Below, piece after piece: positions 11,548 to 21,026 of a stretch of DNA of 64,000 nt. The stretch comes from Candidatus Accumulibacter affinis. GTDB lineage: Bacteria; Pseudomonadota; Gammaproteobacteria; Burkholderiales; Rhodocyclaceae. Within the stretch, counting starts at the first letter, position 1. Every line of letters starts with the position of its first letter. The position numbers and the translations under genes are program-made. The stretch covers positions 186,001-250,000 of the forward strand of contig JADJOT010000012.1 in NCBI GenBank assembly GCA_016713625.1. The letters are read 5' to 3'. The notes below the pieces were generated by a model. The model was not told the origin of the DNA, searched no databases, and saw only the letters and a program-made list of their open reading frames with translations.

Positions 11548-12353
11548 ACGAACCCCACCGTCTCGCCAGCGCCGACTTGATCGCCGCTTTCGATCTACCG
11601 GCGGCGGCCTTGGTCAATCAGCGTGTGCCCAAGAAACTGTTGGTCGAAAACGGTGCACCGACGACTGCCGACCGCAAGCTGATACAGGAACGCATCGAAG
11701 AAATCACCTGGGTTGCCGCGCTCAAGCCCGCCAGCATCGGCGTACCCGAGTACCGCGACGAGCAACGTGCCTATCTGGAATTGGCGGTGCTGTTGGTCGA
11801 TCTGCGTGAAGCAGGTAAAGTCAGCCGCCTTGCCGAATTGATCCACCGGGCGATTCCTTATCCAGTGCTGTTGATCCTCGCGGACAGTGACGGCTTGATG
11901 CTTTCACTGGCGCATATCCGCTGGGCGCAGAAGGAAGCCGACAAGACGGTTCTTGAAGCGGGTTATCCGCAGATGGCGCAGATAGGCGCAGATAAAGGTA
12001 ATCCCGATTTTCATCTGCGTGAATCTGCGACATCTGCGGAAGATGCTTTTCTGCAAGCACTTTCGCTACGCAACCAGCCGCGTGCCGATCTGCACGCGCT
12101 GTATCAGGGCTGGCTTGATACGCTGACTGCCTTGCAGGCGGCGGCGATTACCGGGTGCTTCGCACAAAGCGAAAATGCCGAACAGACCACAGCCCGGCGC
12201 ATTGCCTTGCACCGCTGCCGCGAGATCGACGGCGAAGTGGCGCGCTTGCGTCTTGCCGCCGCCAAGGAAAAACAGATGGCCCGCCAAGTAGCCGTCAATA
12301 TGGGAATCAAGGCCCTGCTTGCCGAACGCGAGCGGGCCGCAACGAATCTTTGA
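11544..12353 (+). CDS. DUF4391-like protein of the R-M operon, with an in-frame palindrome insertion
   Basis: 269 residues, sitting between the SNF2-type helicase and mod, the position DUF4391 proteins occupy in R-M loci of this kind (recognition from memory of the family pattern). No catalytic motif is evident; the C-terminus is helical and charged. About 26 residues near position 142-166 (YPQMAQIGADKG ... HLRESATSAED) are encoded by palindromic element B and interrupt what otherwise reads as a continuous domain (EAG / AFLQALSLRNQPRADLHALYQ). ATG at 11544 overlaps the previous stop. Whether the inserted loop is tolerated is unknown. Confidence 0.75.
   Translation: MNEPHRLASADLIAAFDLPAAALVNQRVPKKLLVENGAPTTADRKLIQERIEEITWVAALKPASIGVPEYRDEQRAYLELAVLLVDLREAGKVSRLAELIHRAIPYPVLLILADSDGLMLSLAHIRWAQKEADKTVLEAGYPQMAQIGADKGNPDFHLRESATSAEDAFLQALSLRNQPRADLHALYQGWLDTLTALQAAAITGCFAQSENAEQTTARRIALHRCREIDGEVARLRLAAAKEKQMARQVAVNMGIKALLAERERAATNL
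11965..12041 (+). repeat. Palindromic element, copy B (77 bp) inside the DUF4391 gene
   Basis: Arms 11965-11996 and 12010-12041 repeat the three-unit CGCAGAT pattern in inverted orientation around a 13-bp centre. It is read in the same frame as copies A and C, encoding PQMAQIGADKG and HLRESATSAE. Confidence 0.88.
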
Positions 12354-12370
12354 AGAAGCGAACGAACAAC

Positions 12371-14461
12371 ATGAAAAATATTCAAGCGGGTATGCAACCA
12401 CTGGCCGCTGGCAGCCCCGAGTCGCAAAGTGCCGACCTCAAGGCCGAGAACATTGCCACGCTCAAAGCGCTGTTCCCCGAGTTGCTGAGCGAACGCATCG
12501 TCGACGGCAAGCCGGAAACCGCGATCAACGTGGATGTCCTCAAGCAGCTGGTGGGCGACACGACGGCCAGCGATGCGGAAGAAAAATACGGCCTCAACTG
12601 GCACGGCAAGCGCCGCGCCCGCCAGATCGCCTTGACGCCGAGCACCGGCACGCTACGTCCGTGCCCGGACGAGAGCGTCGATTGGGACACGACGCAGAAC
12701 CTGATGATCGAGGGCGACAACCTTGAAGTGCTCAAGCTGCTGCAAAAGAGCTACGCCGGCAAGGTCAAGCTGATCTACATCGACCCGCCGTACAACACCG
12801 GCAAGGACTTCGTTTACCCAGATAACTTTCAGGACAACATCAAGAACTATCTGGAATTGACCGGGCAAGTCGAAAGCGGGCGCAAGGTCAGCAGCAACAC
12901 CGAGGCCAGCGGGCGGTTCCATACCGACTGGCTGAACATGATGTATCCGCGAATCAAGTTGGCACGAAACCTACTCAAAGACGACGGAGTGGTCTTCATT
13001 TCGTGCGACGACAACGAAGTGCAAAACCTGCGGGCACTGATGGACGATGTATTTGGCGGCGAGAACTTCGTCGCAAGCATCATCTGGCAGAAAGTTTATT
13101 CACCAAAAAACTCGGCTCGGCACTTCTCCGAAGATCATGACTACATCGTTGTGTATGCCCGCGATGCGGGAACTTGGACGCCACGTCTATTGCCGCGCAC
13201 TGAGGAAATGGAGGCGCGTTATGGCAATCCGGACAACGATCCTCGTGGTCCATGGAAGCCGGGCGATTTGTCGGCGCGTAACTACTACGGAGAAGGGACC
13301 TATGCGATTACTTGCCCATCAGGTCGAGTTATAGAAGGACCACCACCGGGCAACTATTGGCGGGTGTCTCAGGCAAAATTTGGTGAAATGGATCGCGACG
13401 GACGCATTTGGTGGGGGCACGACGGAAACAATGTTCCCGCTATAAAACGCTTCCTATCCGAGGTCAAAGCGGGACGCGTTCCGCAAACACTTTGGACTTA
13501 CCAAGAAGTTGGCCATACGCAAGAAGCCAAGAAAGAGCTGATTTCGCTGGTCGATTTTCCGAACTCGGACGTGGTGTTCGATACGCCGAAGCCGACCCGT
13601 CTGATTCGCCGAATTCTCCAACTCACTACCGTGCCCGGAGAGGCGAGCGACCCCGACAACTTTGTCGGTGTTCGTGATATGTCCGCGGACTATGTTATCG
13701 CCTCGAACGCACAACGCTTGCAGCGGCCTCCGCCAGAGATTGTGCTCGATTTCTTCGCCGGCACGGGCAGCACCATGGACGCCGTTTTCCGCCAGAACGC
13801 CGAAGATCATGGCAACCGCCGCTGCATTTTGGTCCAGTTGCCCGAACCGCTGGATGGCACTGGTGGTTCGCTCAAGACGATTGCGGATATCGCCAAAGAA
13901 CGCTTGCGCCGCGCCGGCCAGAAGATAAAAACCGAGCATCCGCAGATTTCGCAGATGGGCGCAGATAAAGGCGGCGACCTTTTCGCTTCTCATCTGCGTA
14001 AATCTGCGTCATCTGCGGAAAATACTGATTTGGGCTTTCGTGTCTTCAAACTTGACCCCTCCAACATCCGCGCATGGAGTCCCGACCGAGACGATCTTGC
14101 CGGTACTCTCCTCGCCAACATCGAACACATTCAGCCCGACCGTTCCGATACCGACGTTCTCTACGAACTGCTGCTAAAGCTGGGTCTCGATCTCTGCGTG
14201 CCGATTGAAGCGCGGCCGATTGCCGGCAAAACCGTGCACAGCATCGTTGGCGGCGTGCTGATGGCGTGTCTTGAGCCGCGTATCGCCGTCAGTGAAGCCG
14301 AAGCGCTGGCGCTCGGCATGGCCGCTTGGCGCAAGGAACAAGCACCGGCTGGCGACACGACGGCGGTGTTCCGCGATAGCGCTTTCGAGAACGACGTCGC
14401 CAAGAGCAACCTCGCCGCGATCCTGCAACAGCACGGCATCGGCCAAGTACGGAGCTTGTGA
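12371..14461 (+). CDS. mod: Type III-like site-specific adenine DNA methyltransferase (Mod)
   Basis: 696 residues. It has catalytic motif IV DPPY at 138-141 (IYIDPPYNTG) before the SAM-binding motif I (DFFAGTG, 460-466), i.e. the beta-class N6-adenine methyltransferase order usual for type III Mod. The variable region between them should contain target recognition. The C-terminal part continues FRVFKLDPSNIRAW, a Mod hallmark. Palindromic element C inserts about 28 residues near 522-550, just before this segment, without breaking the frame. A further unusual stretch precedes motif I (DPDNFVGVRDMSADYV). Start: ATG at 12371; upstream codons in frame overlap the DUF4391 gene and are unlike Mod. 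Appears intact, in contrast to its helicase and nuclease partners. Confidence 0.92.
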   Translation: MKNIQAGMQPLAAGSPESQSADLKAENIATLKALFPELLSERIVDGKPETAINVDVLKQLVGDTTASDAEEKYGLNWHGKRRARQIALTPSTGTLRPCPDESVDWDTTQNLMIEGDNLEVLKLLQKSYAGKVKLIYIDPPYNTGKDFVYPDNFQDNIKNYLELTGQVESGRKVSSNTEASGRFHTDWLNMMYPRIKLARNLLKDDGVVFISCDDNEVQNLRALMDDVFGGENFVASIIWQKVYSPKNSARHFSEDHDYIVVYARDAGTWTPRLLPRTEEMEARYGNPDNDPRGPWKPGDLSARNYYGEGTYAITCPSGRVIEGPPPGNYWRVSQAKFGEMDRDGRIWWGHDGNNVPAIKRFLSEVKAGRVPQTLWTYQEVGHTQEAKKELISLVDFPNSDVVFDTPKPTRLIRRILQLTTVPGEASDPDNFVGVRDMSADYVIASNAQRLQRPPPEIVLDFFAGTGSTMDAVFRQNAEDHGNRRCILVQLPEPLDGTGGSLKTIADIAKERLRRAGQKIKTEHPQISQMGADKGGDLFASHLRKSASSAENTDLGFRVFKLDPSNIRAWSPDRDDLAGTLLANIEHIQPDRSDTDVLYELLLKLGLDLCVPIEARPIAGKTVHSIVGGVLMACLEPRIAVSEAEALALGMAAWRKEQAPAGDTTAVFRDSAFENDVAKSNLAAILQQHGIGQVRSL
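13938..14020 (+). repeat. Palindromic element, copy C (83 bp) inside mod
   Basis: Arms 13938-13969 and 13990-14020 carry the same inverted CGCAGAT triplets around a 20-bp centre. In frame with mod it encodes HPQISQMGADKG and HLRKSASSAEN, between QKIK and DLGFRVFKLD. Confidence 0.88.
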
Positions 14462-14565
14462 TGAGCGAACAGATCAAGCACGTATTTGAAGATGGAGAAC
14501 AGACGCCCGAGGCAACTGTTCGTCTTTCCCGAACAGTTCAAGCCGAGGTTAAGGAGGTTCGATGA
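14461..14565 (+). CDS. 34-residue mini-ORF coupled to mod
   Basis: Its ATG shares one base with the mod stop (TGATG), and its TGA overlaps the ATG of the next gene. The chain of overlaps suggests it is translated. The segment EATVRLSRTVQAEV resembles a short stretch seen near the N-terminus of RhuM-family proteins, so it may be the eroded stump of such a gene rather than a functional peptide. AAGGAGG near its 3' end provides the ribosome-binding site for the following gene. Confidence 0.45.
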   Translation: MSEQIKHVFEDGEQTPEATVRLSRTVQAEVKEVR

Positions 14566-15587
14566 GGAAGGACCTGACAACGTCGGCCACTGACCGCCAG
14601 AACGTGCTGAACAACCCCTACGCACTGGCGGAGATCGAGAAAGCGGCCGGAATACAGGGGATTCGGTTCGAAGGCAAAAGTGTTGTGCTCAAGGAACAGG
14701 TGGCGGCGTTCTTTGAAGTCACCGTGCGCACGGTCGAGAACTACCTCGAGGAGTTCTCCGACGAACTGGCCAACAATGGCTATGAGGTGGTGAAGGGTAA
14801 CCGACTGAAAACATTGAAGTTGGCGATCCAGTCGCTGGATGTTCCCGAAACGGATTTCGGGAACATCGCCAAGACCCCGCAACTCGCCGTTTTTGACTTC
14901 CGTGCCTTCTTGAACCTGGCGATGCTGATTCGGGAGAGTGATCGCGCCAGGCTGCTGCGGCAGGCGATTCTCGATATCGTCATCGACACGATCAACCAGC
15001 GTACCGGCGGTGGCACCAAGTACATCAACCAGCGCGATGAAGAGTATCTGGCGTCTGCCTTCATCGAGGAGAACTATCGCAAGCAGTTCACGGATGCCTT
15101 GCGTGACTGTGTGGCGATGGGGAACTTCAAGTACGCTGTTTATACCGACAAGATTTACGTCAGCATTTTTCGTGAAAAGGCGCAGGAGTACCGCAAGGTC
15201 TTGCGCCTTGAGCAGAAGGATTGTGTGCGCTCGACCTTTTACTCTGAGGTGCTGGACTTGATTTCGTCATACGAGTGCGGGTTGGGCGATGTCATTCGCC
15301 AGGAATTTGATCGCATGGGGCGAAAGCTCAGTGCCTTCGAAGTCGATGCTGTGTTCAAGCGCTTTGAAGCGCAGGCACATTGGAAACCGCTGATCGAAAA
15401 GGCGCGCCTCAAGATGGCGAGCCGTGATCTGGCCTTTCGGGATGCGCTGCATCTGCAGCTCAAGGAATACGTGGCGCCGGTTCAGCGTGAAGACTACGAG
15501 CGATTCCTGGGAGAGAAGAGCAAGGAGCTGTCTGATCGTCTTGAAGAAGCCAAGGATGTGATGAAGCGGCTGAAGGATCGGGGCTAA
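14562..15587 (+). CDS. Putative DNA-binding, antitoxin-like partner of Doc
   Basis: 341 residues. Residues ~44-65 (KEQVAAFFEVTVRTVENYL) look like a helix-turn-helix, and the mid-part FDFRAFLNLAMLIRES and GGGTKYINQRDEEYL are blocks I recall from uncharacterised proteins encoded next to death-on-curing genes in R-M loci. The C-terminus is charged and helical. AAGGAGG lies just upstream of the ATG, and the stop overlaps the doc start by one base (TAATG), the arrangement expected of a toxin-antitoxin pair with the antitoxin first. It is far larger than the classic Phd antitoxin, so the antitoxin role is inference from position. Confidence 0.65.
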   Translation: MRKDLTTSATDRQNVLNNPYALAEIEKAAGIQGIRFEGKSVVLKEQVAAFFEVTVRTVENYLEEFSDELANNGYEVVKGNRLKTLKLAIQSLDVPETDFGNIAKTPQLAVFDFRAFLNLAMLIRESDRARLLRQAILDIVIDTINQRTGGGTKYINQRDEEYLASAFIEENYRKQFTDALRDCVAMGNFKYAVYTDKIYVSIFREKAQEYRKVLRLEQKDCVRSTFYSEVLDLISSYECGLGDVIRQEFDRMGRKLSAFEVDAVFKRFEAQAHWKPLIEKARLKMASRDLAFRDALHLQLKEYVAPVQREDYERFLGEKSKELSDRLEEAKDVMKRLKDRG

Positions 15588-16036
15588 TGGCGCTGACTTA
15601 CCTCACGCTGGAGCAGGCCATCGATGTGCACCGCAAGACGGTGGATGTCAGCGGTGGCGGCGCACTCGGGCATCTTGAACTAGGTACATTGGAAGGCGTT
15701 CTGGCACATATCCAGAACGATGATTACTACCCGACCTTCGAGGAAAAGCTGACCCACCTGTTTTTCAGCGCCTGCAAATTTCATTGCTTTCAGGACGGCA
15801 ACAAGCGGATCGCGATCACGCTTTGCGCGCAAATGCTGCTGTTAAACGGCTACCTCTATTGCGCCAGTAGTTTCCTGCGCGAAATGGAAAACATCAGCTA
15901 CCACGTTGCGGCGGGAAATATCGACAAGGCGTTGTTGCATGACTTGATCACCGCTCACTTGGCAGAGGAGTCCGACGACGAGTCGCTCAAATTGAGGGTC
16001 CTGAACGCTATCGAGAACGCTGCGGGCGTTGATTGA
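15587..16036 (+). CDS. doc: Doc/Fic-family toxin (death-on-curing type)
   Basis: 149 residues with the Fic-type motif H66-x-F-x-D-G-N-K-R74 (HCFQDGNKRIA), matching the Doc variant HxFxDxNKR. P1 Doc phosphorylates EF-Tu; whether this one does is unknown. The N-terminus TLEQAIDVHRKTVD and following GGGALGHLELGTLEGVL match the substrate/regulatory flap region of the family. The motif is complete, so the protein should be active. It is placed inside the R-M operon, between its antitoxin-like partner and res, with 1-bp and 9-bp junctions, so loss of operon expression could expose the cell to the toxin. Confidence 0.88.
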   Translation: MALTYLTLEQAIDVHRKTVDVSGGGALGHLELGTLEGVLAHIQNDDYYPTFEEKLTHLFFSACKFHCFQDGNKRIAITLCAQMLLLNGYLYCASSFLREMENISYHVAAGNIDKALLHDLITAHLAEESDDESLKLRVLNAIENAAGVD

Positions 16037-16044
16037 GGAACGAG

Positions 16045-19000
16045 ATGAAGCTGCATTTTGAATCCGACTTGCCGTATCAGGCGGCGGCCATCGAGGCGGT
16101 CTGCGACCTGTTCCGAGGGCAGGAGGTTTGCCGCTCCGAGTTCACGGTGACGATGCGGGCACTGTCGACCAGACCGCTGGTGCCCGAACTGGAGAGCGGC
16201 GAATTGTTCCCCGGCACGGTGCCGCAACAATTGACGCTGGAAGGCGTGCAGGAAACCGACCAGGGCGGTATCGGCAACCGGCTGACCCTGCTCGACGACG
16301 AGATCGCCGACAACCTCGGTTCGATTCAGGTCCGCAACGGTCTGCCGCCGTCGGGCAAGCTGTCCGCTGACTTCACCGTGGAAATGGAGACCGGCACCGG
16401 CAAGACCTATGTTTATCTGCGCACGGTGTTCGAGCTGAACCGGCGCTACGGATTCACCAAGTTTGTTGTCGTCGTTCCGTCGGTGGCGATCAAGGAGGGC
16501 GTGAACAAGACGCTGGAAATCACCCGCGAGCACTTCGAGGCGCTGTACCCGAGCGCCAAAGGCTACGAGTTCTTCCAGTACGACTCGGCCAAGCTGGGGC
16601 AGGTGCGCAACTACGCGACCAGCCCGAACATCCAGATCATGGTCATTACCGTGGGTGCGATCAACAAGTTCGGCGACGAATCCGAGGCTGCCGTCGAAGA
16701 GTCCGACGAGTCGAAGCGCCGCGAGAAATCCAAGAACGTGATGTACCGCGCCAGCGAGAAGACCGGCGGCGAAAAGCCGATTGACCTCGTGCGGGCGACC
16801 AAGCCGATCATCATCGTCGATGAACCGCAGAGCGTGGATGGCGGTATCGACGGGCGCGGCAAGAAGGCGCTGGATCGCATGGACCCACTGTGCACATTGC
16901 GCTACTCGGCGACCCATGCCGAAAAGCACAACATGGTCTATCGGCTCGACGCGGTGGATGCCTACGAGCAAAAGCTGGTCAAGCAGATCGAGGTAGCGGC
17001 GGCGACGGTGCAAGGGGCCAACAACAAGGCCTATGTGAAATTGCTCTCGGTCAGCAGCAAGCGCGGCGTGATCTCGGCGCTGATTGAGGTGGATCGAGAA
17101 AACAGTTCAGGCGTGGTCCGTCGTGACCCCATTACCGTTAAGGATGGTTTCGATCTTGAGCAGGAAACCGGCCGCGCCTTGTACGCCGATGTTCGCATCG
17201 GGGAAATCCGCACGGCGAGTGTGAAAAAAAGCGGTGACCAGTTCATGGAACTGAAAGTGCCGGGCAGCGAGGTCTTCCTGCGCCCCGGCGACGCTTGGGG
17301 CGATGTGGATGCGACGGCGATCCAGCGCGAAATGATCCGGCGCACGATCAAGGAACATCTGGACAAGGAAAAGCGCCTGCGGCCCTTGGGTGTCAAGGTA
17401 TTGAGCCTGTTTTTCATCGACGCCGTCGACAAGTATCGCCAGTACGACGCCGAAGGCAACCCGGTGAAGGGTGAGTACGCGGCGATCTTCGAGGAAGAGT
17501 ACAAGCGCTGGGCGCGACATCCCGACTATTTGAGCCTGTTCGGCGAGATTGACCTGAACACGGCGGCGGATGGAGTGCACAACGGGTACTTCTCCATCGA
17601 CAAGAAGAAAGTCGGCGGGAAGTCGGTGGAGGTGTTCAAGGACACCAGCGGCGTAACCAAGGCCGACGACGATACCTACAACCTCATCATGCGCGACAAG
17701 GAAAAGCTGCTGGGCTTCGAGTCGCCGCTGAAATTCATCTTCTCGCACTCGGCGCTCAAGGAAGGCTGGGACAATCCCAACGTCTTCCAGATCTGCAACT
17801 TCTCGACGCGCGAGACCGAGCGCTGGCGTCGGCAGACCATCGGCCGTGGCCTGCGCTTGTGCGTCAACCAGAACGGCGAGCGCCTGCGCGGCTTCGAGGT
17901 CAATACGCTGACGGTGATTGCGACCGAGAGCTATCAGCAGTTCGCCGAAAATCTGCAAAAGGACATCGAGCGCGATACCGGCATCCAGTTCGGCGTGGTG
18001 CAGGATCACGAGTTCGCCGCGATGGCCGTGAAGCAGGAGAACGGCGAGCTGGCGCCCTTGGGCTTCGATCAGTCGAAAACCCTGTGGAGCCACCTCAAGG
18101 CGCAGGGCTACATCAACGACAAGGGCAAAGTGCAGGACACCTTGAAAGTGGCCTTGAAGGATGGAACGCTGGTGCTGCCCGCCGAGTACGAAGCGCAACG
18201 GGCGCAGATCGCGGCGGTGCTGCGCAAACTGTCCGGCAAGCTGGAAATCAAGAACTCCGACGACCGCAGGACGGTGCCGGTCCGCAAATCGGTGCTGATC
18301 AGCCCCGAGTTCAAGGCCTTGTGGGATCGCATCAAGCACAAGACCACCTACCGCGTTCAGTTCGACAACGAGAAGCTGATAAGCGGCTGCATCACGGCGC
18401 TACGCGATGCACCGCCCATTACCAAGTCCCGGCTGCAATGGCGCAAGGCCGGTCTGGCGATTGGCAAGGCAGGCGTCGAAGCGACCGAAAAAGCGGGGGC
18501 GGACACCGTCACGCTGAACGAGACCGACATAGAGTTGCCCGACGTGCTGACCGAATTGCAGGACCGCACGCAACTGACCCGCCGGACCATCGCGCGCATC
18601 CTCACGGAAAGCGGGCGGCTGAACGACTTCAAGCGCAACCCGCAGCAGTTCATCGAACTGGCGTCAGACGCCGTCAATCGCTGCAAGCGCTTTGCCCTGG
18701 TCGATGGCATCAAGTATCAGCCACCAACAATGCGGGCGACGAGCAGTATTACGCGCAGGAATTGTTTGAAACCGAGGAACTGACCGGTTACCTCAAGAAC
18801 ATGCTGATGGACACCGAGAAGTCGGTTTATCAGCACGTGGTGTACGACTCCGAGGTCGAGCGCGACTTTGCCGATCAGCTCGAAAAGAACAACGCGATCA
18901 AGGTGTACGCCAAGCTCCCCGGCTGGTTCAAGGTGCCGACCCCGTTAGGCACGTACAACCCCGACTGGGCCGTACTGGTCGAGCGCGACGGACACGAGCG

Positions 19001-19181
19001 GCTTTACTTCGTGGTGGAAACCAAGAGTAGCCTGTTCACCGAAGACCTGCGCGACCGCGAAGGCGGCAAGATCGAATGCGGACGCGCGCACTTCACGGCA
19101 CTGGGCGTCGGCGAGCATCCGGTGATCTACGAGAAGTTCAAGGATGTGGATGGGTTGCTGACGTATGAGGTGCGGCGATGA
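16045..19181 (+). pseudogene. res: Type III restriction enzyme, Res subunit, with a frameshift before the nuclease domain
   Basis: The main frame (16045-18783) encodes the SF2 translocase part: METGTGKTY (Walker A, 117-121), VDEPQSVDG (motif II, about 259-262), FIFSHSALKEGWDNPN and RRQTIGRGLRL (motif VI). At about 18730 the frame shifts. The family-conserved DEQYYAQELFETEELTGYL and the nuclease segment (YNPDWAVLVE ... FVVETKSS, a D-ExK core) continue in another frame to 19181. One missing base, e.g. a G in CAG(G)CCACC, explains it, so a sequencing error is possible. As read, the protein would have a helicase but no endonuclease. The start at 16045 (MKLHFESDLPYQ) with AGGA upstream is preferred to a TTG at 16033. 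Confidence 0.85.
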
Positions 19182-19190
19182 GCGGCGGCT

Positions 19191-20960
19191 ATGGCTGACC
19201 TATCGGATTATTGGCCGAAGGCTGTTGCACATCTTGCTAAACCTCTCAGTGTCGATGATGCTGACGAAGTCACGGTTGCGGAAATCAGCGAAGCACCAGT
19301 CAACGGATACCGCGGGTTCCGCAAAGCAACCACGGCGCTCGTTCCAATAGATCGTCTTGACGACGTGCTGAAGCATCCCGGCGGCATTGGTCATGAGGTC
19401 CAGTCGTGGGGGCCGATGCCATGCGTCCGCGAGGGTCAGACATACAGCACGAGCTTTTGGATTGACGGCCGGAAAGGTACTGATGAGCGATTTGAAACCT
19501 TCGTTCAGGCATGGAGCCGCCACAATCGAGACGTTCAGTTGCCAGACAATATTTTCTTGATGACCTACGGTCTTGTGCCGCGATACCTGAGTGACGGCGT
19601 TGTGTGCTGGGATGATCCACATGGACCGGTCTATGACGTCGTTCGCGTCAAGTCACACATCGACTGGGACAACAAACCCGATGAACCGTTGAGTTTCATC
19701 TCTGTCCGGCGGGACTACCTTGAGGACTACTGCCACCTGAAGCAATGCGCTGCTGTTCAGGTCTATTACGAAGAACGTTTTTCCGCCGACGATAAGACGT
19801 TCGGCGAGGCACTACGCGGGGAGGAAGGGGCCGAATTTCACTTGCCCGGCCGCCTGCTTGACATGGGGTTTCTCACGGACTCGTATCACGGGGAAGCACC
19901 GCAAATGTCTAGGGTTTGGGGCGCGCGGCTGCTTCTAAAGCCTGAGCGCCGTCCAATTACCGATGCAGAAGATCCCGAATTGGTTTGGCCTGGCGACACA
20001 GTCCCAATGACTTATCAGATCGCGGCCTCCAAGAGGCTGTACGGGTATGTCCGCGACGAAGTCTTGCAGCAGTATCAGGGCCGCGCTGAGTATCAAATTC
20101 ACCCGGACTCAGGCGGAGTAAACTATGGCGGCTGGTGGGCTACGTCGCGCACGCATCGGGTTGGCCGCAATCACATTCGGGTCGAGTTGAAAAAACTCTA
20201 TGAAGGTTGCCCGCCGCACGTAATCTCGCATTGGCACAAATTCGCAGTCCCCGAGAGCATTGCGAACCGTGACAAGGAGCAACATGGCACGAACAATATC
20301 GCGGAACGAGCACATCGCCTGATCGACGCGTTTCTGTCATTGACAGCGACCTTGCAGCAGCTGTCCGAGGAGCTTGGGCTTGGTTTTAGCCAAGTCGAGA
20401 TCGGTAGTTTGTCTACCGAAGAAGTCGCGTACATCGGATGGTGGAAGTGCTCGGTGGCGGAGTCGTTGTTCGCCGTTGCACCGTTGGCAATGACGCGAGA
20501 GCAATTCTTGGAGCGAGCGCTTGCAGTGGTGAAGCTAATTGAATTGTTGAAGCCCGGCCCATTGCGCACGATGGCACTCAAGCTGGGTGTGCCGAAAGAA
20601 GCAATCAAAGATTTTCAATCCCTAAAGCTGCTTGCATGCCTTTGCCAGCTTGCCAACATCGCACGCGAGGAAGGTTTTCATCTCTTGCAGGATGCATCAT
20701 TGGTCGTCCCGAAATGGCAACGCACGCTGGAGTTGCCAAGCCTTGTTTCACTTTTCGCGGTACAAGGATTGCGTATCGCGCAAGCGCATACCCCTGGCTC
20801 GAACCGTGACGCCAGCATCGCTTCAGCTGCCAGCCGTCTAGGGATTGACGTGGCAGCAATGGCTGGCGGTTGGGGATATGCAGTTGACACGATGTATGAC
20901 TGCCTCGCACGCGACCTGGAGATGACCGACCATCTACTGAGTGCAACGTTTGTCCGTTGA
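19191..20960 (+). CDS. Unrecognised 589-residue protein downstream of res
   Basis: Starts 9 bp after the res stop, so it is probably the last gene of the R-M operon. No family, signal peptide or clear membrane segment is recognised. The first ~300 residues are rich in aromatic and acidic residues (SFWIDGRKGTDERFETF, DGVVCWDDPHGPVYDVV), suggesting an alpha/beta domain. The last ~200 are mostly helical. Base composition is lower in GC than in the flanking housekeeping genes, consistent with transfer. By position it is a candidate accessory factor of the R-M system or a separate defence gene. Confidence 0.7.
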   Translation: MADLSDYWPKAVAHLAKPLSVDDADEVTVAEISEAPVNGYRGFRKATTALVPIDRLDDVLKHPGGIGHEVQSWGPMPCVREGQTYSTSFWIDGRKGTDERFETFVQAWSRHNRDVQLPDNIFLMTYGLVPRYLSDGVVCWDDPHGPVYDVVRVKSHIDWDNKPDEPLSFISVRRDYLEDYCHLKQCAAVQVYYEERFSADDKTFGEALRGEEGAEFHLPGRLLDMGFLTDSYHGEAPQMSRVWGARLLLKPERRPITDAEDPELVWPGDTVPMTYQIAASKRLYGYVRDEVLQQYQGRAEYQIHPDSGGVNYGGWWATSRTHRVGRNHIRVELKKLYEGCPPHVISHWHKFAVPESIANRDKEQHGTNNIAERAHRLIDAFLSLTATLQQLSEELGLGFSQVEIGSLSTEEVAYIGWWKCSVAESLFAVAPLAMTREQFLERALAVVKLIELLKPGPLRTMALKLGVPKEAIKDFQSLKLLACLCQLANIAREEGFHLLQDASLVVPKWQRTLELPSLVSLFAVQGLRIAQAHTPGSNRDASIASAASRLGIDVAAMAGGWGYAVDTMYDCLARDLEMTDHLLSATFVR

Positions 20961-21026
20961 TTTTCCGGGTGGCGACGATTAAGTTCCCTACCTGCACGCA
21001 TCTGACCCGCTCGTCCGAATTCAGGA

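Noticed and set aside
11111..14020. CRISPR array as explanation for the spaced repeats
   Set aside because: Copies are inverted-arm palindromes inside genes at irregular distances, with no regular spacers and no cas genes.
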